From contig JAWAHN010000002.1 of assembly GCA_038889235.1 (NCBI GenBank), positions 354,288 to 418,287 of the forward strand: a stretch of 64,000 bases of DNA. Direction: 5' to 3'. The position numbers were made by a program, and so were the translations under genes. Below are positions 17,918 to 26,923 of the stretch, one piece after another (position 1 is the stretch's first letter; every line of letters starts with the position of its first letter). This DNA is from Candidatus Jordarchaeales archaeon (GTDB taxonomy: Archaea > Asgardarchaeota > Jordiarchaeia > Jordiarchaeales > Freyrarchaeaceae). A model generated the notes under the pieces. It saw only the letters and a program-made list of their open reading frames with translations. It was not told where the DNA came from and did not search any database.

Positions 17918-18001
17918 ATCCCCCATTTTTTCTTGTACCTCTCTCGGAAAAGTTGGAAATCAGAGCGCACTTCCTATCTCCCCGGGAGGGAAATATTTCT
18001 T

Positions 18002-18523
18002 ATGGTGAAGTGGGGATGGAATTTGGCACTTCCCCCGGAGGAATTGTCTCGGAAGGAGTTAAGGGGGGCGTACGTACTAGTTTTACGCTTCCCTAAAGAC
18101 ATTGTCGTGAAGGTTGGCAGCCTAGGGAATGTTTCCTTCCGTTTTGGCTATTACGGATACGTTGGCTCGGGGATGGGGCGTGGCGCGAGCAGTCTTTTCG
18201 GAAGAATTAGGAGACACCTTTCGCGCTCAAAACTCATCTTTTGGCACATAGACTATGTGACGTCACTCAGCGAAGTTAAAGTTGCGGCAGTCTTTTTCAC
18301 GGAAAGCGACGTTAGACTAGAGCATGCCTTATCGAAAGCCCTTAAAGAAGTCGGTGCTAAGAGCGTCGAAGGGTTTGGTGCAAGTGATTGCGATGAAGGG
18401 TGCAGAAGCCACATGTTCTTCGTAGGAAGCAGCTTGGAAGAAGCTTTCTCGACAATATCTAGAGCATTCAAAAAATTGGGGATCGAGCCCAAGGTGTTAA
18501 GTTTTCCGAAAGAGGCTTGGTGA
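18002..18523 (+). CDS. GIY-YIG nuclease-like protein (DUF123)
   Basis: About 173 residues. The GIY-YIG core is seen as RFGYYGYVGSGMG followed by the conserved Arg/His helix GRIRRHLS, then FWHIDYV and FGASDCDEGC with paired Cys typical of DUF123. Free-standing DUF123 proteins are common in archaea; some are fused to endonuclease III, hinting at DNA repair. The chosen start is ATG 18002; the frame is open from 17933 but that part is not conserved-looking. Confidence 0.8.
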   Translation: MVKWGWNLALPPEELSRKELRGAYVLVLRFPKDIVVKVGSLGNVSFRFGYYGYVGSGMGRGASSLFGRIRRHLSRSKLIFWHIDYVTSLSEVKVAAVFFTESDVRLEHALSKALKEVGAKSVEGFGASDCDEGCRSHMFFVGSSLEEAFSTISRAFKKLGIEPKVLSFPKEAW

Positions 18524-18556
18524 AAGGGGCCCGTTAGTCCCACGGCGCGGCCTGCT

Positions 18557-19609
18557 TCACCTCTCAATTATGGTTTCCTCTACGCTTTTACCGAAATGTC
18601 TCGCTTCATGGCTTAGGAGAATAAGCACTTTGTCGCCCTTCTTGAGTTTCGAAACGGACAACGCCTTTCCACCCTCACCCACGAGAGCTACTGTCTCAGC
18701 GTTCTGAAGTATAATTTTGAAGATTTCCCCGTCTTTCTTCGCCTCCACTAAGATGAGTGGACGCCTCTCTATTTTCACTCTTCCAACAACCACTTCTCTC
18801 GTTAACCCTTCATGGTTGACCGCGAGGACGGTGTCTCCAGCCTTCAACTCCGAGAGATACTTGGTTTTCCCATCCGGTAACAGAATGTACGAGTGTACAG
18901 GTCCAGCATTGACCCTAAATGGCCTCGGAGATGTGAACTCGGTCTCCAGCGTTTCGCTATGTACTAGGAAGAGACCTTTGGCTTGAGAGCCTACAAGCAT
19001 CCCCTCGCCAACTTTGAGTATGGAGCACGTGTCAATGCAAACCCTGTCCCCCATTCCAACCTCTTTCACGTTAACTATTTCGGCTGTGGTGAGCGGCAGC
19101 ACCCTGCCGCTCTGCACAAGCTTCGCCAATTCTGCTATTTCATTAGTGCTTTTTGGCTCATATATCACAGCATCAACCCCAAGCTCAAGCGTTTGGAAGA
19201 AAGTTCGCGCCTCGTCAATGCTCCCCGCTTCGGCGTAAAGTTCAGTGTCCATTTTGTGAAGGTCTGCAATTATGTTCTCCAGCGGTATTATCTTCCAGTC
19301 CTCTGCTTCAACTATCACAGCCGGAGCCCCAGCTTTAGCCAAATTGTAAACTTTTTCTTCATCCTCCTTCTTCGCCACTTTAACCCTGTAGATTACCCCC
19401 TCCTCGAACTCAGCGCCCTCACTAAACCTCTTTACCCTTACGTCGCACTCGCCGCCCTCAGATAACACCTCAACGGACCCGAGTGCCTTAACCTTCCCAA
19501 CAAGCTCTGGGGGAGTGTAAAAGGAGTTAATGCCGCGGGTTAACGCCTCCACGGCATACTCCTTCACCGTCTCCCACGGTCCACTGAGCTTAAGAATGAC
19601 TTTCTTCAA
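18557..19609 (-). CDS. aroB': 3-dehydroquinate synthase II (archaeal AroB')
   Basis: NAD-dependent oxidative deamination and cyclisation of ADH (2-amino-3,7-dideoxy-D-threo-hept-6-ulosonate) to 3-dehydroquinate. The 350-residue product carries the family hallmarks [27 protein letters not shown] and [15 protein letters not shown]. It overlaps the upstream ADH synthase gene by 4 bp (ATGA), showing coupling. It is the second aromatic-pathway cluster in the window, oriented opposite to the aroE-tyrA run. Confidence 0.95.
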   Translation of the reverse strand: MKKVILKLSGPWETVKEYAVEALTRGINSFYTPPELVGKVKALGSVEVLSEGGECDVRVKRFSEGAEFEEGVIYRVKVAKKEDEEKVYNLAKAGAPAVIVEAEDWKIIPLENIIADLHKMDTELYAEAGSIDEARTFFQTLELGVDAVIYEPKSTNEIAELAKLVQSGRVLPLTTAEIVNVKEVGMGDRVCIDTCSILKVGEGMLVGSQAKGLFLVHSETLETEFTSPRPFRVNAGPVHSYILLPDGKTKYLSELKAGDTVLAVNHEGLTREVVVGRVKIERRPLILVEAKKDGEIFKIILQNAETVALVGEGGKALSVSKLKKGDKVLILLSHEARHFGKSVEETIIER

Positions 19610-20394
19610 AGTTTCAGCCCCGCCTTCTCAGCAGCCTCCTCAACTTCAGCGTCGTTCAAAACTATCTCTACGACGGCCCTAACTATTGCCACCGGGTTTT
19701 CATGCTGGAAAGCGTTTCTTCCCATGGCAACCCCTGCAGCTCCTGCGTCCATGGCCCCCCTCACCATTCTAAGCACGTCTGCATCCGTCTCAGCCTTAGG
19801 TCCTCCAGCTATCACTACGGGAACCGGGCACCCTTCGACAACCTTCCTAAACGTTTCAGGATCCCCAGTATATGGTGTCTTAACTATATCTGCGCCAAGT
19901 TCGGCTCCCAGCCGTGAGGCGTGAGCTATCGTCTCAGGGGTCGCCTTGATGTTTTTCCCTCTCGGGTACATCATAGCAATAAGTGGAATCTGCCACTCGT
20001 CGCATACGTCTGCAACGTAGCCAAGTTTTTCGAGCATGTGTGGCTCCATGTCGCTTCCAACATTCACGTGAACTGAGACTGCATCCGCACCGAGTCTTAT
20101 TGCTTCCTCGACCGATCCAACCCTCACCTTCCAGTTGGGGTCTGGGCCAAGCGAAGTACTCCCAGAAATGTGCATTATGACGCCACACCCTGGAGGCGAA
20201 CGGAGACTCTTTATGATCCCCTTGTGTAATAGTACCGCTGTCGCCCCGCCTTCCACAACCTTGCTAATCGTCTCATCCATTCTCACTAGTCCCTTTATGG
20301 GTCCATCGGTCACACCGTGATCCATCGGTATGATAACAGCCTTCCCCTTCTTCATTATCCGGGAGAGTCTAACTTGCTTCCCATTCATGTTCAC
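19606..20394 (-). CDS. aroA': 2-amino-3,7-dideoxy-D-threo-hept-6-ulosonate (ADH) synthase
   Basis: Class I aldolase-type enzyme that starts aromatic synthesis in archaea lacking DAHP synthase, joining aspartate semialdehyde with a 6-deoxy-5-ketofructose phosphate. The 262-residue TIM-barrel product shows MDHGVTDGP near residue 24, MYPRGK and the Schiff-base lysine strand [11 protein letters not shown], followed by GGPKAETD and AGVAMGRN. A related function (fructose-bisphosphate aldolase) is conceivable, but adjacency to DHQ synthase II and asd makes ADH synthase strongly preferred. Confidence 0.92.
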   Translation of the reverse strand: MNMNGKQVRLSRIMKKGKAVIIPMDHGVTDGPIKGLVRMDETISKVVEGGATAVLLHKGIIKSLRSPPGCGVIMHISGSTSLGPDPNWKVRVGSVEEAIRLGADAVSVHVNVGSDMEPHMLEKLGYVADVCDEWQIPLIAMMYPRGKNIKATPETIAHASRLGAELGADIVKTPYTGDPETFRKVVEGCPVPVVIAGGPKAETDADVLRMVRGAMDAGAAGVAMGRNAFQHENPVAIVRAVVEIVLNDAEVEEAAEKAGLKL

Positions 20395-20402
20395 GCCACC
20401 CT

Positions 20403-21467
20403 TTACACCATTTTATAAGCTACCATCAACTCAGCATTAAGGATAGCGGCGCCTGCAGCCCCCCTAATAGTGTTGTGGCTCAGAACGGTGAACATCAAGC
20501 TGTTCGGCTCGCTCCCCTTTCTAACTCTGCCGACGCTTACACTCATCCCTGGCACGCTCCCTGCCATCCTGTCAAGTCTCGGTTGAGGCCTATCAATTTC
20601 CTCTCTCACTATTATGGGCTGCTCAGGAGCTGATGGAAGCTTAAGTTTCTGTGGCTCCCCCCTGAACCTCCTGAGAACCTCTTTTGCTTCATCAACGTCA
20701 ACCTCCTCCTCAGTTAAGATGAACACCGACTCCAGGTGCCCGTCTAAGACTGGAACCCTGTTGCATGAAGCCTCCACCTTGAACCCTGCGGGGGTGACCG
20801 CCATCCCCGTCATCTTTCCGAGTATCTTCCTAGTCTCCCTAACTACCTTCTCCTCTTCGTTCGAAATGTACGGTATAATGTTATCTACTATCATGAGCGA
20901 CGGGACACCTGGGAGACCCGCCCCCGAAACCGCCTGCATCGTTGCAACGCAAACCTTCTCCAATCCGTAGCGGTCGTATAGTGGCTTCAAAGCGATTACC
21001 AAGCCTATCGTGGTACAGTTCGGGTTAGTTACTATGAACCCCTGCCACCCCCTCCTCTCCCTCTGAACGTCGACAAGCTTAAGGTGGTCTGGGTTTACTT
21101 CGGGTATAACTAGTGGTACGTCCTCCTCCATTCTAAACGTACTCGCGTTGCTCGAAACAGCACACCCAGCCTCGGCGAACTTTGGCTCAGCCTCCTTGGC
21201 AACATCAGCTGGCAAAGCCGAAATTACAAGCGTCGCTTCAGCGTCACGTGCATTAACGTCAACAACCTCCATCGACTTAATTTCCTCCGGTATCTCGACA
21301 GGCAGATGCCACCTGTCAGCGACAACGTCAGCATACTTCTTGCCGGCACTTCTCTCAGAAGCTGCCAATACCGTTATGTCAAACCATGGGTGATTGTGAA
21401 GCATTGTGACAAGTCTCTGCCCAACAGTCCCCGTGCAACCCAAGATCGCAACATCTATCTTCTTCAT
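20403..21467 (-). CDS. asd: Aspartate-semialdehyde dehydrogenase
   Basis: NADPH-dependent reduction of aspartyl phosphate to aspartate semialdehyde. About 354 residues of the archaeal/fungal type: [10 protein letters not shown] at the N-terminus, the catalytic Cys in NPNCTTIGL, and [12 protein letters not shown] near the C-terminus. The chosen start is ATG 21467, 7 nt behind GGAGGT; ATG 21485 is in frame but places the SD inside the gene. First gene of asd-aroA'-aroB', making the substrate for the next enzyme. Confidence 0.94.
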   Translation of the reverse strand: MKKIDVAILGCTGTVGQRLVTMLHNHPWFDITVLAASERSAGKKYADVVADRWHLPVEIPEEIKSMEVVDVNARDAEATLVISALPADVAKEAEPKFAEAGCAVSSNASTFRMEEDVPLVIPEVNPDHLKLVDVQRERRGWQGFIVTNPNCTTIGLVIALKPLYDRYGLEKVCVATMQAVSGAGLPGVPSLMIVDNIIPYISNEEEKVVRETRKILGKMTGMAVTPAGFKVEASCNRVPVLDGHLESVFILTEEEVDVDEAKEVLRRFRGEPQKLKLPSAPEQPIIVREEIDRPQPRLDRMAGSVPGMSVSVGRVRKGSEPNSLMFTVLSHNTIRGAAGAAILNAELMVAYKMV

Positions 21468-21891
21468 CTGTTTACCTCCATCCAAATCACGGACACCATC
21501 CCCTTTTCACCTTTTCGATAAACTACTATTTACCCATAAAAATGTAATGTTACTCTTTAGCGTGAAAGATCTAACCCCCCAAACCTTAATAACCCTCTTT
21601 GAACATACGAGGACGCTAAAATCCACCACCGGGAAATATTCGTGAAATTAATTTCTTGTTAGACTGGCCCCTCCACCGAAATTTTATAGCGAGCTAAGTC
21701 CTCCCTCTGCATTAAGTTAAGGGTAAGGCACTCTTTTTTAAACATAACTAGAATTAACATCATGGGTTTTCCGAAACTTAGCTGAATCTTTAAACTGTCA
21801 CTTCCTTCACGCAGCAGGAACAGGAAAAAGAGAGACTGTGTCAATATCTATTCATCCTTCACCTATTGGTGCACTCGTACGTGTGCACTCT
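21468..21891. other. Intergenic stretch, AT-rich
   Basis: 424 bp between asd and the hydrolase. It contains the leftward promoter region of asd (AT-rich elements near 21515-21600). An open frame at 21659-21844 has no SD, atypical composition and no family resemblance, so it is not called. Nothing else recognised. Confidence 0.4.
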
Positions 21892-22767
21892 TTAGAACTC
21901 CTCTTCTTTTCCGGCATCCCTTACCACCAAGACCTTTCTCGGTTTGGCTGTAAATTCCCCAGTTTCCACCTCCCTTAAGAAGTCCATTACTATTCTGTTG
22001 AAGAGGCGCGCCTCCTCCAAGAACAAGAAGTGTGAGCCTCCTTCGAAAACTACAAGCCTCGATTGGGGTATGGCGTCTGCTAGGGCTTCAGAGCTTTCGA
22101 AGGGAACTATACGGTCATTAGTTCCAGTTACTATGAGTGTCGGGGCTCTTATACCAAAAACTTCGCTTTTAAGATTAAACTCGCGGATAGCTTCGAGCTG
22201 CCTAATGAGGGCGTACTTCGGCGTTGCCTCCTCTAGTATCCAGAAGACTATTTGGTCCACTTCTTCCGGGTGCTTTTCCATGTAGTCCGGGTTAAACGCA
22301 AACGACAGCACCTTCCTTAAAGCTTCCTCCATGCTTACCTCCCCCCGCTTGTTTAAAACATCGCCGATTACCTCTTTCAACTTTGACGCTACGCTCCTCC
22401 CTACGGAGCACGTGGAAACGAGGACGAGCCCGGCTACTCTTTCAGGATATTTTAACGCGAAGCTCTGTGCAATGAATCCCCCCATTGAAACCCCTAAAAT
22501 GAATACTCTATCCGCTCCTATGAAGTCGAGAAGTTCCCTTAAATCCTCACTGAAGAGATTTATGCTGTAACGTTCATCTGGCTTGTCACTCAAACCAACA
22601 CCCCTATTATCGAAGACGACACAGGAGTATTTGGACGGAAACACGCGGAGCTGCTTGAACCAAAGCCAACGGGAGCAACCCCACTCTTCTACCATGACTA
22701 AGGGGGATCCCTCCCCATGAACCTCAAAAAACAACATTTTACCATCCCTAAGGGTTATGTAAGGCAC
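21892..22767 (-). CDS. Alpha/beta-hydrolase fold enzyme
   Basis: 291 residues. The nucleophile elbow is GVSMGG with Ser near residue 94; the acid is in TGTNDRIVP and the catalytic His in GGSHFLFLEE. The DNRGVGLSDKP segment is typical of esterases, lactonases and C-C hydrolases. The oxyanion region reads MVEEWGCSRW in place of the usual HG motif, a departure from common family members. C-terminal extension rich in charged residues. Substrate unknown. Confidence 0.8.
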   Translation of the reverse strand: MPYITLRDGKMLFFEVHGEGSPLVMVEEWGCSRWLWFKQLRVFPSKYSCVVFDNRGVGLSDKPDERYSINLFSEDLRELLDFIGADRVFILGVSMGGFIAQSFALKYPERVAGLVLVSTCSVGRSVASKLKEVIGDVLNKRGEVSMEEALRKVLSFAFNPDYMEKHPEEVDQIVFWILEEATPKYALIRQLEAIREFNLKSEVFGIRAPTLIVTGTNDRIVPFESSEALADAIPQSRLVVFEGGSHFLFLEEARLFNRIVMDFLREVETGEFTAKPRKVLVVRDAGKEEEF

Positions 22768-22925
22768 ATTTTAAACCCCCAAAAAGCAAAGTGGGATGTA
22801 CGAAAAAGAGAATAATGATGAGGGATATAAATTTAAATTGTTCTTAAGGGGAATATTTCCAAAAGCTGAGTCCTAAGTCTAGCTTAAATCTTACACGTTC
22901 ACTCGGTTTCACGCTTGTCCTTCTC

Positions 22926-23699
22926 ATGTCGCGCTCAAACGGGTGGTGTTCGCTGTTGGATTACGCTAGTTTGAAGAAAAGCCTTTGTAAAATGATAGCT
23001 GGGGAAATAACTCTCTCGGAAGACCCTGGTGCAACTATGCGTATGTGGCGTGAACGCTTCCAAGTGTCGCAAAAAGAAATTGCGAATGCTCTTGGCGTTT
23101 CACCTTCAGTCATCAGCGACTACGAAAGCGGCCGCCGTCTCTCCCCCAGAATAGATACTGTCCAAAAGTTCGTTAAGTGTCTAATCGAGATAGACGAAGC
23201 TAGAGGAGGAACTGTGGTAAACGGGCTCTTAAGGATGGTGGGCAACGACATACCGTCTGACGTCATACTAGACATAAAGGAGTTCTCATATCCCGTTAAG
23301 GCCGAGTCCCTCTGTACGCACCTTAAATGCAAGATTCTTGCGAACGAAGATTTACTGGATCAGCCAATATACGGCTACACGGCGATAGACGTCGTCAACG
23401 CCATATTGAAACTTTCGTCGGAGCAGCTGATGTTGCTTTACGGTGCGACGCCACAGAGGGCGGCGATCCTCGTTAACGTCACAAGCGGAAGAGCGTCCAT
23501 GGTCGCCATAAAAGCTAGCCAAATGTCTCTTTCACACGTTAAACCAACAGCGGTGATTCTCCACGGACTTAAGAAGATAGACCCTCTCGCGCTAAAAATA
23601 GCTGAAAGCGAGCGCATCCTACTCGCAGCATCCACAATAAAAGGTGTGAAAAACCTCGTGAAGACCCTCAGAGAGTTCATGCCACACCAGCTAACCTAA
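22926..23699 (+). CDS. Archaeal XRE-type HTH transcription regulator
   Basis: 257 residues. A Cro/C1-type HTH lies at about residues 38-75 (WRERFQVSQKEIANALGVS... then PSVISDYESGRR). The remaining 170 residues form an alpha/beta ligand-binding-like domain seen in a conserved group of archaeal regulators, with YGYTAIDVVNAIL and LYGATPQRAAILVNV. It is transcribed away from the hydrolase gene across 158 bp, so that gene is a possible target. Confidence 0.82.
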   Translation: MSRSNGWCSLLDYASLKKSLCKMIAGEITLSEDPGATMRMWRERFQVSQKEIANALGVSPSVISDYESGRRLSPRIDTVQKFVKCLIEIDEARGGTVVNGLLRMVGNDIPSDVILDIKEFSYPVKAESLCTHLKCKILANEDLLDQPIYGYTAIDVVNAILKLSSEQLMLLYGATPQRAAILVNVTSGRASMVAIKASQMSLSHVKPTAVILHGLKKIDPLALKIAESERILLAASTIKGVKNLVKTLREFMPHQLT

Positions 23700-23720
23700 A
23701 GCCGAGTCAACTCTAGAACA

Positions 23721-24740
23721 CTATATTAATCCAAGCTCCTTTCTTCTGTCTATCACCTCTCTCACGTCGCTACCCGTTCCTATTATCGTTACCGGCTTTT
23801 TCAAGCAGTCTTCTACTTGCTCTATAAACTCTACGGCTGCCCTCGGAAGCTCACTAAAGCTTGTCGCCCCCTTGCACTCATGATACACCACGTCAAGCTT
23901 AGTTATTGCTATCTGTGTCGCCCCGTTCAACCTTACTGCCTTCTTCGCAAGCTCGAAATTGAAGGGGGCAGCCCTTCTCTTCCTACCAGTAACAGTCGCC
24001 ACTTCAAGCCACCCCCTCCTGGCAGCCTCCTCCTCGCTAAGCTCTCCTGGCAGGGGTCCTCCCCCAACCCTCGTCACATATGCCTTAAAAACCACGAGAA
24101 CCTCGTCCACTTTAGTCGGTCCTATGCCAACGTCAGCACACGCTTGAGACGCGGTCGTGTCCTTGCTAGTCACATAGGGGTACGTTCCATGGTATAACGA
24201 CAAAAAGGTTCCCTGAGTGCCCTCTATTATAACATTATCCCCGCGGTCTATCGCCTCATTAACCTCAAGGGATACGTCAGTAAGGTAGGGCTTCAACTCC
24301 TCGACATCCCTAGCAAGCTTGACGGTCCTCAAAGCTCTCTCGGCGTTGCATGGACCGCACCCAGTGCCCGTGCTTCCAATTTTCCCCGAGAGGTGTTCAG
24401 ATCCCTTATCCTGTTCTATATGTCTCTGCTCTATTATCGCGCAGTTGTAGTCTACGCCAACCCTACCCCAAACCCCGGTAGTGTTAACTTCGTCGAGAAA
24501 TATTCTCGGATCCACGAGGACGCCTGCTCCTATGAGGACGCGCGCCCCCTCAAAAACAAAACCGCTCGGTATCTGTCTAAGCTTGAACTTTTTGCCGCCA
24601 AACTCTACGGTGTGTCCTGCATTAGTCCCGCAGCCCCCTCTCGCAGCCACAGAAACTCTATCCTTTAAGGCTAGGTAGGATACGATCTTCCCCTTGCCTT
24701 CGTCTCCGAAGAACCCTCCTACGACGACGTAGCATGTCAA
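23721..24740 (-). CDS. purA: Adenylosuccinate synthetase
   Basis: GTP-dependent joining of IMP and aspartate in AMP synthesis. The 339-residue product is the short archaeal form (bacterial enzymes are about 430). The P-loop GFFGDEGKGK is at the N-terminus, GTNAGHTV follows, and TGTGCGPCNAERALR, EGTQGTFLSLYHGTYPYVT and VTGRKRRAAPFN match the IMP and GTP sites. ATG start; a TTAAAAGT element lies about 17-25 bp upstream, so the leader must be very short. Confidence 0.95.
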   Translation of the reverse strand: MTCYVVVGGFFGDEGKGKIVSYLALKDRVSVAARGGCGTNAGHTVEFGGKKFKLRQIPSGFVFEGARVLIGAGVLVDPRIFLDEVNTTGVWGRVGVDYNCAIIEQRHIEQDKGSEHLSGKIGSTGTGCGPCNAERALRTVKLARDVEELKPYLTDVSLEVNEAIDRGDNVIIEGTQGTFLSLYHGTYPYVTSKDTTASQACADVGIGPTKVDEVLVVFKAYVTRVGGGPLPGELSEEEAARRGWLEVATVTGRKRRAAPFNFELAKKAVRLNGATQIAITKLDVVYHECKGATSFSELPRAAVEFIEQVEDCLKKPVTIIGTGSDVREVIDRRKELGLI

Positions 24741-25270
24741 GGCAGACCACCCGGATACTTTTAACCCAACTCAAAAAGCGTTGACAACCTTAAAAACAGT
24801 TCGCCTCGACAACATAAAAGACACTGTACGTGAAAGCCGGAAAATAGTGGTTTCAAACACACGCTCAACCGGCACGTGTAGGTCAGCCTCGGCTTCAGTC
24901 TTGAACCCGAAAAAGTATTAATGGCTAGGGGTAACTGTTTACCTAGTGGTGGGTGGCGATGATTTGAAAGAGAGACTGAACCGCGTGACGAAAAGGCATT
25001 TGAATGATGCCCCCACCTTCTCTTCTGTTATTGTAAGCGTCAGCTCAATTAGGTCTCCTCATGGCTGCCGCTCGGGAGACCGTCGTAGTCATCATCTACA
25101 ACTAACTTTAAGCTAAAACCCTCTTAAAGATGTTTCTGAAGTATTGAAAGGAAATTTAAGTACGAGGAGACAACAAATTTATTTTAAGAAGCTAAGTTGA
25201 TGTTTGTCAAAAGGGCGTCTCACCCTCGTTCTGCGCAGCTCCTACCTAACTTCTTTCAGGTGGGTTTCTG
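24741..25270. other. Intergenic stretch between purA and pyrG
   Basis: 530 bp holding both divergent promoters. One open frame of 57 codons is listed separately. A bulged inverted repeat CTAGGGGTAA-CTGT-TTACCTAG lies near 24925-24946. AT-rich promoter-like sequence for pyrG lies at about 25145-25190. No RNA gene recognised. Confidence 0.4.
24946..25116 (+). CDS. Short orphan open frame, doubtful
   Basis: 57 codons from GTG. The first 34 residues (GDDLKERLNRVTKRHLND, then APTFSSVIVSV) have protein-like composition; the rest (Ser/His/Arg-rich) looks random, suggesting a decayed or frameshifted gene. No SD of note. Could also be chance. Unrecognised. Confidence 0.2.
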   Translation: MVGGDDLKERLNRVTKRHLNDAPTFSSVIVSVSSIRSPHGCRSGDRRSHHLQLTLS

Positions 25271-26917
25271 ATGACGAAGTACGTCATGGTGACCGGTGGA
25301 GTTATGTCTGGTATAGGTAAGGGAGTTACAACGGCCTCCATAGGGAAGCTTTTCCAGTTTAGGAACTACGACGTCGACGTGATAAAAATCGACCCCTACC
25401 TCAACGTTGACCCGGGAACTCTTAACCCCGTTGAGCACGGAGAAATTTTCATAACGGAAGAGGTCTGGGAGTTTAAGCCCGTTGAAGGTTTTAAGCTAAC
25501 AATCTCGGAGCTAGACCAAGACTTCGGCACCTATGAGCGCTTTCTAGGGAAGACCGTCTCGCCAGAGCAGAACATAACCTCCGGCCAAGTCTACTTGACA
25601 GTAATACTTCAGGAGAGGCGTGGCGAGTTTCTCGGAAAGACTATCCAGATAATACCGCACATAACCGATGAGATAAAGAGAAGGATAAGGACTGTAGCAG
25701 AGAAGAAGAAACCAGATGTGCTACTTATAGAGATCGGTGGGACCGTTGGAGACATAGAAGCGATGCCCTACCTGGAAGCTGTAAGACAGTTTAGGTTGGA
25801 AGAAGGAAAGAACAAGACCGCTCTGGTTCACGTCACATATGTTCCCTTCCTAGAGACGGTTAAGCAGCAGAAGTCCAAGCCCACGCAGCACAGTGTAAGA
25901 ACGCTCCAAGGAATGGGCCTACAGCCGGACGTTATAGTGTGCAGGTCTGAGAAGCCCCTGACCGAGGACGTGAAGAGGAAACTTAGCCTTTACTGCAACG
26001 TACCCCCTGAGGCAGTTATATCAAACCCTGACATAGACATCGTGTATAAGCTCCCCCTGTTGTTTGAAGAGCAGGGGCTAGGAGACTACCTATGCAACTT
26101 GTTAGGCTTACCCCCAAAGGCTCCAGACACGGAGAAGTGGAGGAAGCTCGTGTCGCTTTACGAGAACACTAGAGAAGTCGTTAGGATAGCTATGCCTGGA
26201 AAGTACACGCAAATAGTGGACAGCTACATCAGCATTAACGAGGCCATAAGGCATGCGGCTGCCTTTTTCGGGGCGCGGCCTTACATAGAGTGGATAGACG
26301 CCTCACTTTTCGAGGAAGACCCTGGGAAGGTCGAGCTACTTGACTCGTTTGACGGAATCCTACTAACTCCGGGGTTTGGTGTGAGGGGCGTTGAGGGAAT
26401 GATCCTCGCCGCAGAGTATGCCATAGAGGAAAAGATACCCTACCTCGGAATATGCTTCGGAGGACAGCTGCTCTTCATAGCCTTCTGCAGGAGCGTCCTT
26501 GGTTTAAGGAATGCTAATAGCTCCGAGGTAGACCCGAACACCCCCTACCCCGTAGTAGACCTCCTGCCTGAACAGAAGAACGTCAAGGATAAGGGAGGCA
26601 CAATGCGCCTAGGCGGGCACAAAGTTTACATAGTTAGGGGGAGCAAACTTTGGGAGGCTTACAAGCAGGATGTTGTCGTCGAGCGCTTCAGGCACAGGTA
26701 CCACATAATACCCGAGTACGCTCGAAAAGCAGAAGAGGCTGGCCTCAGGGTCTCGGCCTACGATGCGACGGGCAAAATAATAAACGCCATAGAGCTCGAA
26801 GAAGGGTGGCTTGTCGGCGTACAGTTCCACCCGGAGTTCAAGAGCAGGCCGGATAATCCAAGCCCGGTATACAAGGCCTTCATAGAGGCTTCACTCAAAA
26901 GAAGGAAGAAAGTGTAA
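25271..26917 (+). CDS. pyrG: CTP synthase
   Basis: Glutamine-dependent amination of UTP. 548 residues: N-terminal amidoligase with GGVMSGIGKGVTTASIG (P-loop), DPYLNVDPGT and EIGGTVGDIE; C-terminal class I glutamine amidotransferase with the nucleophile elbow LGICFGGQ (usual form GICLGMQ) and catalytic FHPEF. ATG start behind AGGTGGG. It converges on glyA with a 6-bp gap between stop codons. Confidence 0.97.
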   Translation: MTKYVMVTGGVMSGIGKGVTTASIGKLFQFRNYDVDVIKIDPYLNVDPGTLNPVEHGEIFITEEVWEFKPVEGFKLTISELDQDFGTYERFLGKTVSPEQNITSGQVYLTVILQERRGEFLGKTIQIIPHITDEIKRRIRTVAEKKKPDVLLIEIGGTVGDIEAMPYLEAVRQFRLEEGKNKTALVHVTYVPFLETVKQQKSKPTQHSVRTLQGMGLQPDVIVCRSEKPLTEDVKRKLSLYCNVPPEAVISNPDIDIVYKLPLLFEEQGLGDYLCNLLGLPPKAPDTEKWRKLVSLYENTREVVRIAMPGKYTQIVDSYISINEAIRHAAAFFGARPYIEWIDASLFEEDPGKVELLDSFDGILLTPGFGVRGVEGMILAAEYAIEEKIPYLGICFGGQLLFIAFCRSVLGLRNANSSEVDPNTPYPVVDLLPEQKNVKDKGGTMRLGGHKVYIVRGSKLWEAYKQDVVVERFRHRYHIIPEYARKAEEAGLRVSAYDATGKIINAIELEEGWLVGVQFHPEFKSRPDNPSPVYKAFIEASLKRRKKV

Positions 26918-26923
26918 CATCAT

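Noticed and set aside
21659-21844. 61-codon frame on the minus strand
   Set aside because: No SD, no family resemblance, atypical Leu/Phe-rich start; likely chance.
22810-22872. ATGATGA ... CTGA resembling C/D-box RNA
   Set aside because: No internal D'/C' pair; the interval is AT-rich and better explained as the divergent promoters of the hydrolase and HTH genes.
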